DNA from: Chthonomonas sp. UBA6659 | GTDB taxonomy: Bacteria; Armatimonadota; Fimbriimonadia; Fimbriimonadales; Fimbriimonadaceae | Reading direction: 5' to 3' | DNA: 29,299 nucleotides | Assembly (NCBI GenBank): GCA_002455425.1 | Contig: DKKT01000012.1 | Location: 1-29,299 of the forward strand | Shown here: positions 24,984 through 29,299 of the stretch, piece by piece | Numbering within the stretch: position 1 is the first letter of the stretch | Layout of the letters: each line of letters starts with the position of its first letter | Made by a program: the position numbers and the translations under genes | Notes under the pieces: model-generated | What the model saw: the letters and a program-made list of their open reading frames with translations, nothing else | The model's database searches: none | What the model was told of the DNA's origin: nothing

Positions 24984-27900
24984 CTATCGAATCTGCGCCA
25001 ACTGCTCGTAAAGCAACCAGCGCTTCTCGATGTGTTCTTGGGCCATCTCCATCAGGGCGTCCGCCTGTTTCGGGTTGGTCTGGCGGAGCATTCGGTAGCG
25101 CAGTTCGTTCTTCGCGTAATCTGCGAAGTCGCACGTCGCTCGGGGTGAGTCGAGCAGGAACGGCGGGGTGCCGTGCTCCCGCAGGAGCGGGTTGTAGCGC
25201 AGGAGCGGCCAGTAGCCCGAGTGGACGGCGCGCTGCTGCTGGGTCAGGCCCTGCTCCATGTCGATGCCGTGCGCGATGCAGTGGCTGTACGCGATGATCA
25301 GCGACGTTCCCGGATAGGCGTCGGCTTCGCGGAGCGCCTGGAGCGTCTGTTGCGGGCTCGCGCCCATCGCGATGCGCGCCACGTAGACGTTGCCGTAGGA
25401 GATAGCCTGAAGGGCAAGGTCCTTCTTGCCGACCTGTTTGCCGCCGGTCGCGAACTTGGCGACCGCCGCCAGAGGGGTCGCCTTCGACGCCTGGCCGCCC
25501 GTGTTCGAATACACCTCGGTATCGAGGACCAGAATGTTGACATTGCGGCCCGAGGCGAGGACGTGGTCGAGGCCGGCTGCACCGATATCGTAGGCCCAGC
25601 CATCGCCGCCCACGATCCACACGCTGCGGCGGGTGAGGTGATCTGCGATGGAGAGCAGGCGACGGGATCGAGGCGTATCCATCGGTCGGAGCCGTTCGAT
25701 GAGGGCGGCGACGCGCGCACGTTGCTTCCGAACATCGCTTTCAAGAATCTGGGGCTGGCGGATCAGGTCCTGGACAAGGTCCGAACCAAGCTCCTCCTCC
25801 ATCTCCAAGAGGATGGACTGCGCCTCGCTAAGGTGACGATCGGCCGCCAATCGCATACCAAGACCAAATTCGGCGTTGTCTTCGAACAGGGAGTTCGCCC
25901 AAGCCGGGCCTCGGCCCTCCGCGTTCGTGGCCCATGGGGTCGTCGGAAGGTTGCCCCCGTAGATCGAGGAGCATCCGGTTGCGTTGGCGACGATCATCCG
26001 GTCGCCGAAGAGCTGGGACAGGAGCTTCAAGTACGGGGTTTCGCCGCAGCCCGCACAGGCGCCGGAAAACTCGAACGTCGGCTCCAGGAACTGGACGCCA
26101 CGCACGGTCGAGAAGTCGACGGCGGCGCGATCATTGACGGGGAGCGATTCGAAGAAGGCCATGCTCTCGTGGGCGGCATCGAGTCCGGCGTCCTTGGACG
26201 CCATGTTGATCGCCTTGCGCCTTCCGTCGACCGGGTTCTTCGCTGGGCAGGCTTGCACGCACAGGCCGCACCCGGTGCAGTCTTCGGCATAGACCTGGAG
26301 CAGAAACCGGGTTTCGGGAAAGCCGCGGGCATCGATCGGCGCGGAGGGAATCGTTACGGACGCCCGGTCAAGCTCTGAGATGTGGAACAGCTTGGCCCGG
26401 ATCGCGGAGTGCGGACAGACGAAGCCGCAGTTTCCGCACTGGACGCAGGTTTCAGGATCCCAGATCGGAATCGACTCCGCGATGTTGCGCTTCTCCCAGC
26501 GCGAGGTCGCGCTCGGAAACGTGCCGTCGATTGGCATGGCGCTGACGGGAAGGAGGTCTCCCTCCCCCGCCATCAGGCGTGCGACGAACTTGCGGATTGG
26601 CTCGGGAGCGTCGGGCGCGACGGTGGGCGCCCTCTCGGTCGTGCTCGTGGCGACGTCCGGCACCGGGACCTCGACGAGATGGGCGAGGGTGTGGTCGACC
26701 GCCCGCCAGTTGCGCAAGACGACGTCGCGGCCTTTGCGGCCGTAGGTCTTCTCGATCGAGTGTTTGATCTTCTCGATCGCCTCTTCGCGGGGGAGGACGC
26801 CGGAGATGCCGAAGAAGCAGGTCTGCATGATCGTGTTCGTGAGCGAACCCATGTTCGTCTCCTTGGCGACCTTGTTGGCGTCGATGACGAAGAAGCGCAG
26901 GTGCTTCGCGATCATCTGTTCCTGCATCGAGCGGGGCAACTGGTCCCACACCGCCTCGGGAGGGTGAGGGCTGTTGAGAAGAAACGTCGCGCCCGGCGCG
27001 GCGAGCGCGAGGACATCGAACTTGTGGACAAAGCCGAACTGATGGCAGGCGACGAAATGGGCGTCCTGGATCAGATACGCGGACCGGATCGGCTGCTTGC
27101 CGAAGCGCACGTGGGAGACGGTGCGTGACCCCGACTTCTTGGAGTCGTAGACGAAGTACCCCTGGGCGAAGAACCTCGGGTCTTCTCCGATGATCTTGAT
27201 CGTGTTCTTGTTGGCTCCGACGGTGCCATCGGCGCCGAGACCGTAGAAGACGGCGCGAAATGTGTCGGGCGGCTCGGTCGTGAACCCGGGGTCGAACTCC
27301 AGACTCAGTCGGGTGACGTCGTCTTCGATGCCGATGGTGAACGTCGTCTTCGGCTCGGGGCGGGCGAGCTCGTCGTACACGGCCTTCACCATCGCCGGGG
27401 TGAACTCCTTGGAGGACAGACCGTACCGGCCGGCGATGACGCGCGGGGGCGACTCGAGTCGACCGAGGGCCAGGACGACGTCGGTGTAGAGGGGTTCGCC
27501 GATCCCGCCCGGCTCCTTGGTTCGGTCGAGCACCGCGATCGCCTTGGTGGTCTTGGGCAGGCAGTCGAGAAAGCGTCGGGAGTCGAACGGTCGATACAGA
27601 CGGACCTGCAGAAGGCCCACTTTCGCGCCTTCGCCCACCAGTCGGTCGACCACCTCTTTGGCGGTATCGACTCCGGAACCCATCAACACGACGACGCGCT
27701 CGGCCTCCGGCGACCCGTAGTACTCGAACAACCTGTATCGCCTACCGGTCAAGGCTGCGAAGCGTTCGAGCGTCTCCGCGACGATGTCGGGGCACGCGAG
27801 ATAGAAGGCGTTTGAGGCCTCGCGCGACTGGAAATAGGTGTCGGGGTTGCTGGCCGTGCCTCGAATGGACGGGTGATCCGGGTTCATGCCCCGCCGACGA

Positions 27901-28553
27901 TGGGCGAGGATGTCGTCCTCGTCGATGAGCGCGCGCATCTGCTCATCCGGGATCAGTTCGAGCTTGTTGACCTCATGGGACGTGCGAAAACCGTCGAAGA
28001 AGTGCAGGAACGGGATTCGCGCAGACAGGGTCGCGGCTTGGGCGACGAGGGCCATGTCGTGCGCTTCCTGAACCGAAGACGAGGCGAGCAAGGCGAATCC
28101 GGTTTGGCGGATGGCCATCACATCCTGATGGTCGCCGAAGATCGAGAGGGTGTTCGTCGCGATCGAGCGCGCGGCGACGTGGAAGACCGTCGGCGTCAGT
28201 TCGCCGGCGATCTTGAACATGTTGGGGATCATCAGGAGCAGTCCCTGCGACGCGGTGAAGGTCGTCGTCAAGGCACCGGCCTGGAGCGCTCCGTGTACCG
28301 CACCGGCCGCACCCCCTTCGCTCTGCATCTCGATGACGTCGGGGACGACGCCCCACAGGTTCGGGATGCCCTCGCTCGCCCACTGATCGGCCCATTCCGC
28401 CATCGCCGAGGAAGGCGTGATCGGATAGATGCCGCAGACCTCGTTGCATCGATAGGCGACATAGGCGACGGCCTCGTTGCCGTCCATGGTCGCCGTCTGC
28501 CGCTCGGTCGCGGGCGTCGCGGCACTGGCTGCGCCTTCGGGTTCGCGGATCAT
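24984..28553 (-). CDS. nifJ: pyruvate:ferredoxin (flavodoxin) oxidoreductase
   Basis: The enzyme oxidises pyruvate with CoA to acetyl-CoA and CO2 and reduces ferredoxin; it can also run in reverse. The 1189 residues match the single-chain homodimeric form, with all parts present: domain I (GIYPITPSSAMAEWADQWA, HVAARSIATNTLSIFGDHQD), the gamma-type domain III (GLGADGTVGANKNTIKII), two [4Fe-4S] ferredoxin motifs (CVQCGNCGFVCP from Cys703, CTGCGLCVQACP from Cys759), the proximal-cluster ACAGCGETPY, and the TPP site (GGDGWAYDIG, LDTEVYSNTGGQASK). Start 28553 has GGGAGGTGG upstream and overlaps the preceding stop (ATGA); an extension to 28628 would run into that gene. Presence of this oxygen-sensitive enzyme suggests low-oxygen or facultative metabolism. 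Confidence 0.97.
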   Translation of the reverse strand: MIREPEGAASAATPATERQTATMDGNEAVAYVAYRCNEVCGIYPITPSSAMAEWADQWASEGIPNLWGVVPDVIEMQSEGGAAGAVHGALQAGALTTTFTASQGLLLMIPNMFKIAGELTPTVFHVAARSIATNTLSIFGDHQDVMAIRQTGFALLASSSVQEAHDMALVAQAATLSARIPFLHFFDGFRTSHEVNKLELIPDEQMRALIDEDDILAHRRRGMNPDHPSIRGTASNPDTYFQSREASNAFYLACPDIVAETLERFAALTGRRYRLFEYYGSPEAERVVVLMGSGVDTAKEVVDRLVGEGAKVGLLQVRLYRPFDSRRFLDCLPKTTKAIAVLDRTKEPGGIGEPLYTDVVLALGRLESPPRVIAGRYGLSSKEFTPAMVKAVYDELARPEPKTTFTIGIEDDVTRLSLEFDPGFTTEPPDTFRAVFYGLGADGTVGANKNTIKIIGEDPRFFAQGYFVYDSKKSGSRTVSHVRFGKQPIRSAYLIQDAHFVACHQFGFVHKFDVLALAAPGATFLLNSPHPPEAVWDQLPRSMQEQMIAKHLRFFVIDANKVAKETNMGSLTNTIMQTCFFGISGVLPREEAIEKIKHSIEKTYGRKGRDVVLRNWRAVDHTLAHLVEVPVPDVATSTTERAPTVAPDAPEPIRKFVARLMAGEGDLLPVSAMPIDGTFPSATSRWEKRNIAESIPIWDPETCVQCGNCGFVCPHSAIRAKLFHISELDRASVTIPSAPIDARGFPETRFLLQVYAEDCTGCGLCVQACPAKNPVDGRRKAINMASKDAGLDAAHESMAFFESLPVNDRAAVDFSTVRGVQFLEPTFEFSGACAGCGETPYLKLLSQLFGDRMIVANATGCSSIYGGNLPTTPWATNAEGRGPAWANSLFEDNAEFGLGMRLAADRHLSEAQSILLEMEEELGSDLVQDLIRQPQILESDVRKQRARVAALIERLRPMDTPRSRRLLSIADHLTRRSVWIVGGDGWAYDIGAAGLDHVLASGRNVNILVLDTEVYSNTGGQASKATPLAAVAKFATGGKQVGKKDLALQAISYGNVYVARIAMGASPQQTLQALREADAYPGTSLIIAYSHCIAHGIDMEQGLTQQQRAVHSGYWPLLRYNPLLREHGTPPFLLDSPRATCDFADYAKNELRYRMLRQTNPKQADALMEMAQEHIEKRWLLYEQLAQIR

Positions 28554-29299
28554 GGCGCCACCTCCCGAGGGGGCTCGGGGATAAGTGTGATCGCGTGAAC
28601 CGGGCACTGATCGAAGCAGGTGCCGCAACCGGTGCAGAGCTGGTAGTTGACTTCGTACCGCTGGCCCGGACCCAGTTTCACGATCGCGTCTTCAGGGCAC
28701 GCGCCGTAGCAGCCATCGCATTCGAAGCAGTTGCCGCAAGAAAAGCACCGTCGGCTCTCGAACTGCGCATCGGCGCTCGTCAGCCCCTGTGTGACCTCGC
28801 CGAACGTGCCTGTGCGCTCGTCCAGCGGAATCCGGCTTTGGATGCGGGCCGCGGCGTCGGCGAAGAACCAGAGACGGAGCTTGTCGAGCGTGGCCACGTC
28901 CTTGATCGGCTTGGGCTCGACCGCGACTCCCTGCAGGAACGCGTCGATATGGCGCGCGGCCTTCTTGCCGTGCCCGACCGCCACGGTGACGGTGCGCTCG
29001 GAAGGGGCCATGTCGCCCCCCGCGAACACCCCCGCGTGACCCGTCATCATATTCGAGTCGACGACGACCACCCCGTCGGATTGGAAGTCGATTCCTTCGA
29101 GCTGCCGCAGGAAGGTGGTGTCGGTGTCTTGCCCGAGGGCGAGGATCAGATCGTCGGCCTCCAAAGTCTCGATTTCGCCGGTCGGCTGGGGCCGGCCGTT
29201 CTCGTCGAGCGCCATGACCTCGACCTCGACCCTCCCAGCTTCGATCGACTTGATCGTTCGGAGCCAGTGGATCTTCACGCCCTCTTCGACCGCTTCGTC
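28550..29299 (-). CDS. GltD-like FAD/NAD(P) oxidoreductase with ferredoxin tail, 5' end cut
   Basis: The frame is open to the window edge, so only the C-terminal 249 residues are seen. They match the small subunit of glutamate synthase and relatives: EAVEEGVKIHWLRTI, DLILALGQDTDT, and the FAD-contact HAGVFAGGDM followed by TVTVAVGHGKKAARHID. After this comes a bacterial ferredoxin-like region with CGNCFECDGCYGACPEDAI and CTGCGTCFDQCPVHAI, enough cysteines for two [4Fe-4S] clusters. No glutamate synthase large subunit is present; the gene overlaps nifJ by ATGA. I infer that it exchanges electrons between NAD(P)H and ferredoxin or the pyruvate oxidoreductase, rather than making glutamate. Confidence 0.9.
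   Translation of the reverse strand, partial: DEAVEEGVKIHWLRTIKSIEAGRVEVEVMALDENGRPQPTGEIETLEADDLILALGQDTDTTFLRQLEGIDFQSDGVVVVDSNMMTGHAGVFAGGDMAPSERTVTVAVGHGKKAARHIDAFLQGVAVEPKPIKDVATLDKLRLWFFADAAARIQSRIPLDERTGTFGEVTQGLTSADAQFESRRCFSCGNCFECDGCYGACPEDAIVKLGPGQRYEVNYQLCTGCGTCFDQCPVHAITLIPEPPREVAP

Noticed and set aside
1..29299. CRISPR array, insertion sequence, phage or integrase remnant, including att sites at the tRNA
   Set aside because: No regularly spaced direct repeats, transposase or integrase domains, or duplicated tRNA 3' end were seen by reading both strands.

Overview
The window is GC-rich chromosomal DNA (60-base samples of typical coding sequence gave about 67-68% G+C) and densely coding. 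It holds 16 protein genes, two of them cut by the window edges, and one tRNA. I saw no phage genes, insertion sequence or CRISPR array. PEP-CTERM exported proteins, a DUF1800 protein, a DUF1501 protein paired with a DUF1549/DUF1553 'planctomycete cytochrome' protein, and zinc-ribbon/TPR membrane proteins together suggest a didermic, exosortase-bearing bacterium of the Armatimonadota (Fimbriimonadia-like), Planctomycetota or Verrucomicrobiota. I lean to the first, but the sequence here does not settle it.

Layout. 1-1855 (minus): two PEP-CTERM exported proteins with closely related promoter regions, then a small putative lipoprotein (1846-2292) whose 5' end overlaps the start of the divergent purL. 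2249-5088 (plus): purL overlapping a RimJ/RimL-type acetyltransferase gene. 5081-6544 (minus): DUF1800 protein. 6577-7317 (plus): recO, with no canonical start codon at its true N-terminus. 7342-11405 (plus): a strong promoter, a small HTH protein, then three tightly overlapping genes for a zinc-ribbon/TPR membrane protein, an exported TPR protein and a membrane-anchored PilZ protein. 11474-11588: tRNA-Asn and a clear terminator.

11869-17551 (minus): a two-gene operon for a 1320-residue exported TPR-CHAT caspase-like protease and, 4 bases downstream, a CHASE2 sensor with a class III nucleotide cyclase domain. This is the best candidate for an undescribed system: a CHAT protease and an extracytoplasmic sensor wired to a second-messenger enzyme whose substrate-recognition residues are not the usual ones. 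The TPR block inside the CHAT gene is conspicuously AT-richer than the rest of the same gene.

17902-24836: a GH95-like glycoside hydrolase (plus) converging on a minus-strand pair, a DUF1549/DUF1553 cytochrome-type protein and a Tat-exported DUF1501 protein, which suggests use of an external polysaccharide. 24984-29299 (minus): pyruvate:ferredoxin oxidoreductase, overlapping the end of a GltD-like FAD/NAD(P) oxidoreductase with a bacterial ferredoxin tail, a likely pyruvate/ferredoxin/NAD(P)H electron-transfer module.
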